The notes: generated by a model not told the origin, from the sequence alone. Positions 44,872 through 53,440 are shown, counted from the stretch's first letter. The stretch: DNA of 64,000 nt from Clostridiaceae bacterium (GCA_018432235.1 JAHDLO010000020.1:1-64000); one strand, 5' to 3'. Numbers and translations: made by a program.

Positions 44872-45249
44872 ATGGAAGCAATTGTTCAAATATTTAAGGC
44901 TCTTGGTGATGAAACGAGGCTAAAAATTTTAATCATATTATCCAGAAGAAAAATATGTGCTAAAGGAATTGCAAAGCATTTAAACATTTCTGAAGCAGCA
45001 GTATCTCAGCATATAAAGGTGCTAAAGGAAGCAGGACTTATTGTTGGGGAGAAGCTTGGCTATTATGTGCTATATGATTTACAGGAGCCTAAACTGCTGG
45101 AAATAGCTGATTTTATTCAGCAAATGAATAAGGAACACGCCAGCAGCTGTAGGCTAGGCATACATATGCCGGATGAATGCAGAGCATCATGTAAAGCAGG
45201 TAAAAATAGATGCTGTCATAGAAATAATAAATATGAAGGAGAGGCGTAA
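44872..45249 (+). CDS. ArsR-family transcriptional regulator with Cys-rich tail
   Basis: A 125-aa winged-helix repressor. The DNA-binding part spans about residues 10-80 (LGDETRLKILIIL, then NISEAAVSQHIKVLKEAGL). After residue 95 comes a tail with five cysteines (SSCRLG, DECRASC, NRCCH), which could bind metal or sense redox state. It has an autoregulatory-type operator just upstream. It is followed by a NifX-like protein gene 7 nt later, so the two form one unit. Confidence 0.9.
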   Translation: MEAIVQIFKALGDETRLKILIILSRRKICAKGIAKHLNISEAAVSQHIKVLKEAGLIVGEKLGYYVLYDLQEPKLLEIADFIQQMNKEHASSCRLGIHMPDECRASCKAGKNRCCHRNNKYEGEA

Positions 45250-45256
45250 ATTAATT

Positions 45257-45625
45257 ATGAAGGTATGTATTCCAGTTGAAGAAGACAGAGGCTTGGAGAG
45301 TATGCCCTACAATCACTTTGGATCAGCACCGTATTTTCTCATCTATGATATGGAAAAAGGAGAGATCAAAGCCATCAAAAACGAGGATTTACACCATGAA
45401 CACGGCATGTGTCAGCCCCTGAAGGCACTGGGGGGAGAAAGGGTGGATGCTATTTTAGTTGGTGGAATCGGGGCAGGGGCATTGATGAAGCTAAACAATC
45501 AAGGGGTGAAGGCCTACAGAGTTGCCAATGAAACCTTGATAAACAATCTTGAGCTATTGAAAAAATGCCAGCTACCGGAGTTTTCAGTAGACAATAGCTG
45601 TTCAAATCACGATTGTGGTCATTAA
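45257..45625 (+). CDS. NifX/NifB-C-terminal-like (COG1433) protein
   Basis: A 122-aa dinitrogenase iron-molybdenum cofactor-binding family protein: MKVCIPVEEDRG, then NHFGSAPYF and GGIGAGALMKL. The C-terminus is rich in Cys and His (NSCSNHDCGH). Family members bind Fe-S-Mo clusters or handle metals; many lie outside nif clusters. The ATG at 45257 is chosen by the MKVCIPV start and GGAGAGG upstream. It is co-transcribed with the ArsR regulator, and a terminator follows. Confidence 0.88.
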   Translation: MKVCIPVEEDRGLESMPYNHFGSAPYFLIYDMEKGEIKAIKNEDLHHEHGMCQPLKALGGERVDAILVGGIGAGALMKLNNQGVKAYRVANETLINNLELLKKCQLPEFSVDNSCSNHDCGH

Positions 45626-45641
45626 TAGGATATCGGAGAGG

Positions 45642-45670
45642 GGCATCTACCAATAGATAGATGCCTTTTT
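45642..45670 (+). terminator. Rho-independent terminator
   Basis: GGCATCTA pairs with TAGATGCC around an 8-nt loop, followed by TTTTT. It separates the ArsR/NifX-like unit from the permease genes. Confidence 0.88.
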
Positions 45671-45707
45671 AAAAGCAAGGTAGAAAAATATACGAGGGGT
45701 TAGGCTT

Positions 45708-46199
45708 ATGAACAGTTATATTATGTATACATCGGTTATTATACTTTTAACCATTTCGTTTTTTAAGGATAAGAAAAAGACAAAAATGGCTTTGAAGAAG
45801 GCCTGGAAGTCATTTGAGAACATCCTTTCACAGCTAATAGGGGTAATGATATTGGTTGGATTATTGCTATCGGTATTTAATGCAGAGCTAATTTCTAAGC
45901 TTATAGGCAGTGAATCAGGGTGGTTTGGCGTGATACTATCTGCTATTGTTGGAGCCATTACTTTAATCCCCGGCTTTGTGGCCTTTCCTACTGCAGCGAT
46001 GCTTTTGGATAATGGAGCAGGCTATATGCAAATTGGTGCCTTCGTATCAACCCTGATGATGGTGGGGGTGGTGACAGCACCGGTAGAAATTAAATATTTC
46101 GGTAAACGTCTGACGATTTTAAGAAATATATTCGCATTTATTTTTTCTTTTATTGTTGCCTATATCGTAGGAAAGGTGGCTTCGGGGATATGGTTCTAA
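45708..46199 (+). CDS. Permease, N-terminal half (DUF318/ArsP-like)
   Basis: A 163-aa membrane protein with about five hydrophobic segments and the family motif PGFVAFPTAAMLLDNGAG. It resembles one half of the DUF318 permeases (ArsP, YraQ), which are usually one chain of about 300-350 residues. The next gene overlaps by 10 nt and provides the other half. The two probably assemble as a heterodimer. Its cargo is unknown; proximity to an ArsR regulator hints at metal or metalloid. Confidence 0.8.
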   Translation: MNSYIMYTSVIILLTISFFKDKKKTKMALKKAWKSFENILSQLIGVMILVGLLLSVFNAELISKLIGSESGWFGVILSAIVGAITLIPGFVAFPTAAMLLDNGAGYMQIGAFVSTLMMVGVVTAPVEIKYFGKRLTILRNIFAFIFSFIVAYIVGKVASGIWF

Positions 46200-46720
46200 T
46201 AAAAAGGTATCGCTTTGCATTAATTACGACATTAATTCTGGCTGTCATGCTTTTAATAAATAGAGAGCTGGGCTTGAAGGCGATTAGTATCACAGGCTTT
46301 AGCCTAAAGGAAATGATTTCGGTGATACCTCCGGTATTTATCCTTCTTGGTCTACTGGACGTATGGGTTCCCAAGGAGACCATGATGAAATATATGGGAG
46401 AAGAGTCGGGGATAAAGGGTATTGTGTTGTCCTTTATATTGGGATCGGTGGCAGCGGGTCCGCTGTATGGCGCATTTCCTATAGCAGCTGTGTTTATGAA
46501 AAAGGGAGTCAGGCTAAGCAATGTATTGATCTTCATTGGTGCGTGGTCAACCACCAAGATACCCATGCTTTTATTTGAAATATCGGCATTAGGGGCAAGA
46601 TTTGCCATTGCCAGATTGCTGGTGGATATTCCAGGCATTATACTGATATCCTATGTACTTTCCTCACTAATGAAGGCAGAAGAGGTATCCCAAATTTATG
46701 AAAATGCAGAATTATTGTAA
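46190..46720 (+). CDS. Permease, C-terminal half (DUF318/ArsP-like)
   Basis: A 176-aa membrane protein with four or five hydrophobic segments and the second copy of the family motif, GPLYGAFPIAAVFMKKG. It overlaps the first half by 10 nt (ATG before the upstream TAA), which suggests coupled translation. A terminator follows. Confidence 0.82.
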   Translation: MVLIKRYRFALITTLILAVMLLINRELGLKAISITGFSLKEMISVIPPVFILLGLLDVWVPKETMMKYMGEESGIKGIVLSFILGSVAAGPLYGAFPIAAVFMKKGVRLSNVLIFIGAWSTTKIPMLLFEISALGARFAIARLLVDIPGIILISYVLSSLMKAEEVSQIYENAELL

Positions 46721-46739
46721 GGCAGATATGAAGTAAATA

Positions 46740-46782
46740 AACCCACAGTAGTCAGAGAAAATCTTGACTGCTGTGGGTTTTA
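46740..46782 (+). terminator. Rho-independent terminator after the split permease
   Basis: AACCCACAGTAGTCA pairs with TGACTGCTGTGGGTT with one G-U and is followed by TTAC. The reverse complement may also end the convergent XRE gene. Confidence 0.85.
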
Positions 46783-46810
46783 CGGTTTTTGAAGTAGAAG
46801 GCTATAGCAT

Positions 46811-47170
46811 CTATTTATTTTTTCCCTTCGCGCTGGCATCCTTATTGTATTTTTGTTTAACAAATTCCATGTATTCCTCAATTTGCTTGATGGCTTCATC
46901 GGGTAAATCATATGTATACAAATTATTAAAAACTCGCGTAAGTGAACTTTGCTCTTTATGTAAATTGCGAATCTCAGAAGCGCCCAATAAATAATCAAGT
47001 GAAACATTAAAAAAATTAGCTATCATTTTTAAGGTTTCATAATCAGGTTCTTTTCTTTCTGTCTCATAACCGGCTATCGTTGATCTTGTCTTATTTAGTT
47101 TAACTGCTAACTCTTCTTGGGTTAGGTGTATTTCATTTCTAAGCTGTTTTAATCTTTTAGCAAAACTCAT
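46811..47170 (-). CDS. XRE-family repressor
   Basis: A 119-aa Cro/CI-type regulator. The helix-turn-helix covers about residues 6-61 (LTQEELAVKLNKTRSTIAGYE). A lysine-rich helical tail ends the protein. The start has AGAGGTGAT upstream. It is divergent from a second, smaller XRE gene, with operators in between; the layout is that of a phage or ICE immunity switch, but no other phage gene is near. Confidence 0.9.
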   Translation of the reverse strand: MSFAKRLKQLRNEIHLTQEELAVKLNKTRSTIAGYETERKEPDYETLKMIANFFNVSLDYLLGASEIRNLHKEQSSLTRVFNNLYTYDLPDEAIKQIEEYMEFVKQKYNKDASAKGKNK

Positions 47171-47231
47171 ATAATCACCTCTAGATAAAATTTTATATCA
47201 CAATGTCCCTAATATAAACATTATTGTTATA

Positions 47232-47322
47232 ATTGTCCCCAAAAGAACCCAAAACCATGAAAAATATTGACAATGTTTCCGAACGAAACTATAATAAAAT
47301 CATGGTTGCTTTGGGGGACAAT
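47232..47322. promoter_or_regulatory. Divergent promoter and operator region between two XRE genes
   Basis: For the plus strand, TTGACA (47267-47272) and TATAAT (47290-47295) are 17 nt apart, a near-perfect sigma-A promoter. GTTTC-CGAAC-GAAAC (47275-47289) is an inverted repeat lying between them. ATTGTCCCCAAA (47232-47243) and the inverted TTGGGGGACAAT (47311-47322) flank the promoter. These are good repressor sites. Confidence 0.8.
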
Positions 47323-47338
47323 GAAGTGAGGTGATAGA

Positions 47339-47548
47339 ATGAGAGTACTACTAAGAGAAAAGAGGCTTAAATTGGGCTTTACGCAAAGTGATATTGCAAG
47401 GCTTACTAATATTGCCAGAACAACATATACCAATATTGAGCTAGGCTTTAAAAATCCATCATTAGAAGTTGCAATTAGAATAAAAAAAGTACTAAAAGAA
47501 GAGAAGGATGAAATTTTTTTACAAGCAAATGTCCCGAAAGGAAACTAA
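47339..47548 (+). CDS. Small XRE-family regulator
   Basis: A 69-aa protein that is almost only a helix-turn-helix (LGFTQSDIARLTNIARTTYTNIE). GAGGTGAT lies 6 nt upstream. It is transcribed from the strong promoter at 47267-47295 and probably opposes the larger XRE protein encoded divergently. Confidence 0.88.
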   Translation: MRVLLREKRLKLGFTQSDIARLTNIARTTYTNIELGFKNPSLEVAIRIKKVLKEEKDEIFLQANVPKGN

Positions 47549-47697
47549 AACAGAGTTGAAATGTAATCCATTGCAAAATAATAAGTGGCAAAGTTAAAGA
47601 AGTATTATTATAATATTAAATTCAATATTAATAAACCCATTTCATTTGCTTTTTAAACCATCTGAGTGAAGAAAAAACAATTAGGGGGCGGGTAAAA

Positions 47698-47880
47698 TTG
47701 AGCACAACTTTAGAGGAAGCAAGGAAAAGGCTTAATAAGGCAGTGGCGGTAGAGCATAGGCTAACCAGTAGCGAGATTTTACGGCTCAGCATGGAAGTTG
47801 ACAGATATATTATAATTAAGCAAAAGGCGCTGCTTGATAGGCTTTTAAATAAAACTCTATCAAGTAATGGTAAGGTATAA
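47698..47880 (+). CDS. Spo0E-like aspartyl-phosphate phosphatase
   Basis: A 60-aa two-helix protein with the Spo0E signature around LTSSEILRLSMEVDRYI. Spo0E proteins dephosphorylate Spo0A~P and delay sporulation. The start is TTG with AGGGGGCGGG upstream. The end of the gene lies 23 nt before the left repeat of the mobile element. Confidence 0.82.
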   Translation: MSTTLEEARKRLNKAVAVEHRLTSSEILRLSMEVDRYIIIKQKALLDRLLNKTLSSNGKV

Positions 47881-47944
47881 TGGTCTAATTAAAGGTTTAG
47901 GTCAGTTTACAAGGAACTGCACACAGACCGTGCAACGGGCTGCT

Positions 47945-48152
47945 GACAACAAAAGGGCTGAATGCTTCTGCAGAGGGAGCACACAGCCTGTTTTGTTGTC
48001 GAGGATTCCAAAGGGGCTTGCTCTTGGCACACAACTTTACGGAGCAAAGTGTAGTGTGTTATACGCTCTGTTCGCCTTTGACAGTGGACAGAGCGTGTAT
48101 GAAACTTCCGTCTTCGTCCCCTGTCTGAACTTCGGGACAACTTAGCCCGAAG
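47945..48152 (+). other. Strongly structured non-coding region at the left end of the element
   Basis: Three perfect inverted repeats follow each other: GACAACAAAA (47945-47954) with TTTTGTTGTC (47991-48000), ACGCTCTGT (48063-48071) with ACAGAGCGT (48088-48096), and CTTCGGG (48130-48136) with CCCGAAG (48146-48152). A fourth imperfect one lies at 48029-48059. It could be a leader RNA, an attenuator or a transfer/recombination site. Confidence 0.5.
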
Positions 48153-48221
48153 AGACACATTTGAATTATTCGATATCTCGAAATATAATATTAGTACATC
48201 TTGAAAAAAGGCGGTGCTGAT

Positions 48222-48410
48222 ATGGAGTATTTAACGGTCAAGGAGGCCGGAGAAAAATGGGGCATTACTGCTTGGAGGGTAAATTATTATTGCTCCGCTG
48301 GAAGGATTGCAGGAGCTATCAAAAAGGGAAGCTTGTGGCTAATTCCTTCTGATGTTGAAAAGCCCACGGACGGACGCTACGGAAGAAATCATGCTAAAGT
48401 TGAAAAATAA
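48222..48410 (+). CDS. Excisionase-like helix-turn-helix protein
   Basis: A 62-aa protein with the MerR/Xis-like fold: YLTVKEAGEKWGITAWRVNYYCSAGRI-type helix-turn-helix, then a wing with GSLWLIPSDVEKP. Such small proteins are common in conjugative transposons as excisionases or regulators. The ATG at 48222 has AAAGGCGGTG upstream. It is 41 nt before the response regulator gene. Confidence 0.75.
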   Translation: MEYLTVKEAGEKWGITAWRVNYYCSAGRIAGAIKKGSLWLIPSDVEKPTDGRYGRNHAKVEK

Positions 48411-48451
48411 TCGGAATTTATAAAATACTATCGTATCTGGAGGTGAAAAAA

Positions 48452-49126
48452 ATGCAGAGTAAAATATTGATTGTAGATGATGAAGCTGACATTCTTAATA
48501 TGCTGAAAGGCTTTTTTGAGAAGAGAAATTATTCTGTTTTAACAGCAAAAAATGGGGAAGAAGCAATTAAGCAGGCAGAGCACCAGCCAGACATTATACT
48601 CCTTGATATCAATATGCCGGGGTTAGATGGAATTTACGTTTGTCAGCGTATCCGAGATTATGTATCCTGCCCTATCTTGTTTTTGACCGCGAGAATAGAA
48701 GATACCGATAAGGTTAAGGGGTTTGCGGTGGGTGGTGACGATTATATCGTCAAGCCATTTTCCGTAATAGAGTTAGAAGCAAGGGTGGCCGCTCATTTAC
48801 GGAGAGAATTACGCCATGCCTTTGAAGCGCAGATTAAATTTGATGGCGGACTTTCCATAGATTATTCCGCAAGATGCGCCTGCTTTGAGGGTGAAGCAAT
48901 CCCCCTTGTAAAAAAAGAGTTCGACATTGTTGAGTTACTTTCACAGAATCCGGGGCAGGTATTTGACAAGGAACGTATATATGAACGGGTGTGGGGTTAC
49001 GACAGCGACGGCGATAGCGGCGTTGTATCGGAACATATACGGCGTATCCGCACAAAATTTACAAAGATTGGATGCAAATCATACATTGAAACAGTATGGG
49101 GAAGTGGGTACAAATGGACAAGATAA
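48452..49126 (+). CDS. OmpR-type response regulator
   Basis: A 224-aa regulator. The receiver domain has the acidic pair in VDDEAD, the phospho-aspartate in IILLDINMPG and the lysine in DDYIVKPF. A winged-helix DNA-binding domain covers about 130-223. The ATG at 48452 has TGGAGGTGA upstream; a GTG at 48443 overlaps that site. It overlaps the kinase gene by 13 nt. It probably controls the ABC exporter genes downstream. Confidence 0.92.
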   Translation: MQSKILIVDDEADILNMLKGFFEKRNYSVLTAKNGEEAIKQAEHQPDIILLDINMPGLDGIYVCQRIRDYVSCPILFLTARIEDTDKVKGFAVGGDDYIVKPFSVIELEARVAAHLRRELRHAFEAQIKFDGGLSIDYSARCACFEGEAIPLVKKEFDIVELLSQNPGQVFDKERIYERVWGYDSDGDSGVVSEHIRRIRTKFTKIGCKSYIETVWGSGYKWTR

Positions 49127-50307
49127 GGAGATTTTTTTGCAATTTGTCCTTTCGGGCAAGCTTTATTTTGTATGTAGCCGTATGTGCTTTCATTGCGCTT
49201 GCTCTGATACTTACAACCTCTTTCCTCTGCCAAAGAACAATTAAGGATATCCAAACTGTTTATTCAAATGATAAACAGCCTTACTATCTGCTGACACCGG
49301 AAGGAGAAAAGATAGAATTATCCGGTGAAGCGGCAAGTATATGGAAAGATGATATGATACTTACCGACGAGGACAGTGCGAAAATATCTGCACTGAAGGC
49401 AGTAACATATTTATGTATCCCCTTTTATTCCGTCCTCTGTCTTGTCGTGGCCACGATGTTGTTTTACCGAAACAAAATGAAAATACCCCTTGCGATTTTG
49501 CGCGAGGCACACCAGAGAATATCCGATAATGATTTGGATTTTACAATCCATTATGCAACTAAGGATGAAATGGGGCAGCTCGTTGAATCTTTTGAGAAAA
49601 TGCGTGCCGCTCTGCTTGAAAATAATCAAAGGATGTGGCGACAGATGGAACAGCGAAAGCAACTTAATGCTGCATTTGCCCATGACCTGCGAACCCCTTT
49701 AACGGTGTTAAAGGGATATTCAGAAATTTTACAGAATGACAGCGAAAATCAGGATACCAAGGACACTGCGGCCACCATGGAAAAGCATATCGGCAGGTTG
49801 GAACGGTACGTTGAGGGTATGAGCACCTTGCAAAATATGGAGGATGTTGCCCCGGATTATAAGAATATCAACTTGACCGATTTTTTGAAATCTGCCGAAC
49901 AGATGTCGGCGCTTATCTGCAAAAGTGCGGGAAAGCGTCTTAGCTTTAAGGGGAATATAGAGATCATCACAGCAGCGTTTGATAGAGATATGATTTTTGA
50001 AGTTATAGAAAATCTTATTTCCAATGCCGCCCGATATGCAAAAAATGAAGTGTGCGTAGACGTTTCCAAAGAAAACAGTATCATCACCGTAACCGTTCAA
50101 GATGATGGAACGGGCTTTTCGTCTGAAAATCTTCACCGGGCTACCGAACCGTATTATACGGGAGACGAGGACAGGGGCAGTCATTTCGGTTTGGGACTGT
50201 ATATTTGCAAAGTGTTGTGTGAGCATCACGGTGGCAGGATTAAGATAGAAAATACAGCACCCGGCGCAAGAATTATTGCTTCCTTCGCAATTCGCGAAAG
50301 CCAGTAG
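49114..50307 (+). CDS. Sensor histidine kinase
   Basis: A 397-aa membrane kinase. Two membrane helices (about 12-38 and 97-119) enclose a roughly 55-residue extracellular loop, followed by a HAMP domain. The phospho-histidine is in FAHDLRTPL, the N box in ENLISNAARYA, and the G boxes in DDGTGF and GLGLYIC. The size and loop match VanS-like kinases rather than the short-loop BceS type. It pairs with the response regulator in front. Confidence 0.92.
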   Translation: MDKIRRFFCNLSFRASFILYVAVCAFIALALILTTSFLCQRTIKDIQTVYSNDKQPYYLLTPEGEKIELSGEAASIWKDDMILTDEDSAKISALKAVTYLCIPFYSVLCLVVATMLFYRNKMKIPLAILREAHQRISDNDLDFTIHYATKDEMGQLVESFEKMRAALLENNQRMWRQMEQRKQLNAAFAHDLRTPLTVLKGYSEILQNDSENQDTKDTAATMEKHIGRLERYVEGMSTLQNMEDVAPDYKNINLTDFLKSAEQMSALICKSAGKRLSFKGNIEIITAAFDRDMIFEVIENLISNAARYAKNEVCVDVSKENSIITVTVQDDGTGFSSENLHRATEPYYTGDEDRGSHFGLGLYICKVLCEHHGGRIKIENTAPGARIIASFAIRESQ

Positions 50308-50333
50308 AAAGAAAGTAGAAAATTTAGATTTAT

Positions 50334-50368
50334 ACTCTCCTTACAAACTAAATATAAGGAGAGTTTTT
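50334..50368 (+). promoter_or_regulatory. Hairpin that covers the ribosome binding site of the ABC ATPase gene
   Basis: ACTCTCCTTA (50334-50343) pairs perfectly with TAAGGAGAGT (50355-50364), followed by TTTT. The right arm contains AAGGAGAG, the only good ribosome binding site for the ATG at 50371. It may act as terminator, translational lock, or regulator-binding dyad. Confidence 0.7.
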
Positions 50369-50370
50369 AT

Positions 50371-51123
50371 ATGTTAGCTGTTCAGAACTTAAAAAAATCA
50401 TACTGCGCAAGTAAGGCAACCTATGAAGTGCTTAAAGATGTTTCTCTTTCCGTGAACAAAGGTGAGTTTGTTGGCGTGATGGGGCCGTCCGGCTCTGGTA
50501 AAACCACATTGCTTAACTGCATTTCCTGTTATATCCCCGTCGATTCCGGCAGTATCCGTCTGGAGGAAATCGAACTGACCACCCTAACTGAAGACGAGTT
50601 AGCTACAATGCGCAACAAGAAGCTTGGATTTGTATTTCAGGATTTTATGCTGATGGATGGCCTGACTGTACGGGACAACATCATGCTGCCGCGCATTATC
50701 AGCAGAAACACAGACAAAAGCATGGAGGATGCCGCCGACCAGCTATGTGACGTGTTCGGCATCGAGGTTATTAAAGACAAATATCCGGCTGAAATATCAG
50801 GCGGTGAAAAGCAACGTACTGCCGTCGCACGTGCTCTAATCAATGAACCCTTGCTGATTTTGGCAGACGAACCCACCGGAAACCTGGATTCTAGGTCCTC
50901 ACGCGCAGTCATAGATACCTTTTTGCAGGCGCGGGACTCCTTTGGGGCCACTATCTTTATGGCGACACACGATTCCTTTGCGGCATCGTTTTGTGACAGG
51001 GTAATTATCCTGCGGGATGGAAAGATATACTGCGAAATCTTGCAACTGAAAAAAACACGGAATGAATTTCAAGATAAATTACTTAACGCTATCCGCATTA
51101 TGGGGGAGGCGAACGCAGAATGA
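50371..51123 (+). CDS. ABC transporter ATP-binding protein (MacB/BceA type)
   Basis: A 250-aa ATPase. Walker A is GPSGSGKTT, the signature is ISGGEKQRTAVARAL and Walker B is LILADEPTGNLD. This is the LolD/MacB/BceA branch that works with FtsX-type permeases. It overlaps the permease gene by 4 nt (ATGA). Related ATPases export or remove peptide antibiotics. Confidence 0.92.
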   Translation: MLAVQNLKKSYCASKATYEVLKDVSLSVNKGEFVGVMGPSGSGKTTLLNCISCYIPVDSGSIRLEEIELTTLTEDELATMRNKKLGFVFQDFMLMDGLTVRDNIMLPRIISRNTDKSMEDAADQLCDVFGIEVIKDKYPAEISGGEKQRTAVARALINEPLLILADEPTGNLDSRSSRAVIDTFLQARDSFGATIFMATHDSFAASFCDRVIILRDGKIYCEILQLKKTRNEFQDKLLNAIRIMGEANAE

Positions 51124-53270
51124 AAAGCTTATCTCAAGTACACGCTGCCCTTCGCCATAAAAACCGCAGGCATTACGTTTTACTTGCCGGATGTTGCTTT
51201 TTTTCTGTATTGCTCATTACAGCCTACGTTTGTATGATGCGCTCACCTACTGTACTGAATGTACTGCCGGAAGGGGGTGATTCCCGCAAACAGGTGATGA
51301 TGATTTTTGTGTTGACTGTGATAGGCTGTGGGGTATTCACTACCTATGCGTCCGGCTTGTTTTTTCGGTATAAATCCCGTGAAACCGGCATTTTTATAGC
51401 ATTGGGCGCGTCCCGCCGCCAATTAAAAAATCAGCTAACTCGTGAGCTTCTAATTATCTCCCTTGGCTCCTGCTCGCTTGGCGCATTACTGGGAACACCC
51501 CTTACTTGGCTCATCTGGAGAGTATTCCGGCTGGTGCTGGTAGACACGGAAGAAAAGGCTCTCACTTTCAATGCACAGGCATACTTGCTTGCGCTGGCGT
51601 TTTCCGTGTTTGTCATTGCAATGCTGTTTTTTATGCTATCTCACTTTATACGCCGTATCAATGTCATGGATGTGGTGTACGAATCCCGGAAGACTGAATC
51701 AATACGGGAAGTTCCGCGCAGCTATGGATTATTGGGAATTATTTTGCTTGCAGGTGGAGTGCTGTTAGGTTATTTGACACCCTCTTTTTGTATAAAGGTT
51801 CTACACTGGTATCCACCGGAGGGATTAACATCCATTACCTACCTGCCCGCACTGTTGGGCCTGTATATGGTTCTATTGCATACTGTGGTAAATGGATGGC
51901 GGCGGGATAAGAACCGATACAAAAACATTATCCCATCCAGCATGATGAAATTTCAAGGCCGTCAGACGGTACGCAATATGATGGTTATTGCTATGCTTGT
52001 GGCAGGTGCATATTTCGCCTCATTCTATGTGCCTATGATGTCTACGGGTGCTACAAATGATTTTAATACACGTACCGTTGACTATGCTTTCAGCTATCGG
52101 GAAGACCAAGATATGTTAACTGAAACGGAAATTCGGCAAATGGCATCAGAGGAAGGCGTTACAATCAAAAGCTACGCCGAACAGTCTTCCGCTGTATTGG
52201 GCGTGGACGGATGGGAATACGTAGAAAACACAAGCAATTTAGGCACTACCTACACTGCAGAACACAAAGAATTGCAGCGAAGCGAAGTGTTTCTGCCAGA
52301 AAGCTCATACAACGCCCTTACGGGAGATTTTGTTGATGTTGCCCCAGGAACCATTATGGCTGTTTATGATGATGATGGCAGTAACAGAAGGTTAACAACC
52401 AAGGATGTCACTTTGGTCACAAATCCGATCACAAAGCAAGTGTTGCATGTCACGCCAGTAGAAAACGTACTAAGGAACTCCATGTTGTTTGGTTATAAGG
52501 TATTGGATGATACCGATTATGCACTAATTACCGAGGGGTTAACGGACGAGTGGCTTGAAGCAAAGGTGTTTTTTAATGTTGAAAATGATATGGAGACATA
52601 TGCTTTTGCCAAACGCCTTTTTTATGTGATAGTGGATAAATCCAGCTTGGAGGTTGCGGTATATGATGGTTATGACCCTGTTGTAAAAATATTGACGGAA
52701 GAAAAAGGCGAAAACTACTTCTTGGACAGGGAGCATCAGGAAGCGTATGGCTATGAGCTTCTCAACTATTCACAAAGAGAAGCTTCAAACTTCCGGTTAT
52801 TTTGGAAGTACATGCCTCAATTTCGTGTATTAGATGAAGCCGATTATATCAAGACGCACGCCGTATTTCTGATGCTATTTATCTTTATCGCTATTATCTG
52901 CTTTGCGGCTGTAATTGTGATTGTTTATACCCGCAGTCTCACCATTGCCTTGACAAATGCACAGGTATACGACGATTTGCGGCATTTAGGAGCTTCTAAT
53001 GAGTATTTGTGGCACACGGTAAGAAGTCAGATATCTAAGGTGTTTTTCGTACCTATCTTAACGGGAACCATTGTAATCTGTACCTTTTACATGATGATTT
53101 TGTACTTCAATGATGGTAGTTTCACGAATAGCGAGTTTGCAGGGATTTTAAATTGCCTTGCGGTGGTGGCAGCCATTTCCGCATTGCTGTATGGGGTCTA
53201 TCGGCTGACATTGCGGAAGGTTTGTGCAATGTTGCGTATCCATAAGGCGTACAGTACTAAACATACTTAG
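51120..53270 (+). CDS. FtsX-type ABC permease (BceB-like)
   Basis: A 716-aa membrane protein. Helices near residues 18-36, 55-80, 105-125 and 150-170 come first, then further helices near 205-255 and 285-310. A large extracellular region of about 250 residues follows, and the last three or four helices are near 570-700. This is the BceB layout, and FtsX domains flank the loop. With the ATPase and two-component system it forms a typical peptide-antibiotic detoxification cassette; the drug is unknown. Confidence 0.88.
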   Translation: MKSLSQVHAALRHKNRRHYVLLAGCCFFSVLLITAYVCMMRSPTVLNVLPEGGDSRKQVMMIFVLTVIGCGVFTTYASGLFFRYKSRETGIFIALGASRRQLKNQLTRELLIISLGSCSLGALLGTPLTWLIWRVFRLVLVDTEEKALTFNAQAYLLALAFSVFVIAMLFFMLSHFIRRINVMDVVYESRKTESIREVPRSYGLLGIILLAGGVLLGYLTPSFCIKVLHWYPPEGLTSITYLPALLGLYMVLLHTVVNGWRRDKNRYKNIIPSSMMKFQGRQTVRNMMVIAMLVAGAYFASFYVPMMSTGATNDFNTRTVDYAFSYREDQDMLTETEIRQMASEEGVTIKSYAEQSSAVLGVDGWEYVENTSNLGTTYTAEHKELQRSEVFLPESSYNALTGDFVDVAPGTIMAVYDDDGSNRRLTTKDVTLVTNPITKQVLHVTPVENVLRNSMLFGYKVLDDTDYALITEGLTDEWLEAKVFFNVENDMETYAFAKRLFYVIVDKSSLEVAVYDGYDPVVKILTEEKGENYFLDREHQEAYGYELLNYSQREASNFRLFWKYMPQFRVLDEADYIKTHAVFLMLFIFIAIICFAAVIVIVYTRSLTIALTNAQVYDDLRHLGASNEYLWHTVRSQISKVFFVPILTGTIVICTFYMMILYFNDGSFTNSEFAGILNCLAVVAAISALLYGVYRLTLRKVCAMLRIHKAYSTKHT

Positions 53271-53305
53271 AGCTTATCTTAAATCTGCCCTATTCATGTG
53301 TGTAA

Positions 53306-53440
53306 CAGGTACGGCAGGCTTTCGGTTACTTGGACGCATGGGAAACCGTCAGCTTTGACGATAAGCGGCGAATGCTGGATTTGCTGGTTACTACCGTGGA
53401 AGCCACCAGCAAAAAGATTAACATTACATGGAAAATCTGA
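53306..53440 (+). pseudogene. C-terminal fragment of a large serine recombinase
   Basis: One frame reads 44 codons with no start: GYLDAWETVSFDDKRRMLD, then TTVEATSKKINITWKI and a stop. The D-x-x-(D/E)KRR...L pattern followed by a charged terminal strand matches the end of large serine recombinases of conjugative transposons. Everything upstream is missing; the fragment is fused to unrelated DNA after the permease stop. A longer ORF in another frame over the same bases is not real. Confidence 0.7.

Noticed and set aside
47907..48158. A minus-strand frame and an overlapping plus-strand frame at the left of the mobile element
   Set aside because: Both cross several perfect hairpins, have no ribosome binding site and are rich in Arg, Ser and Cys. 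The structured DNA explains the region better.
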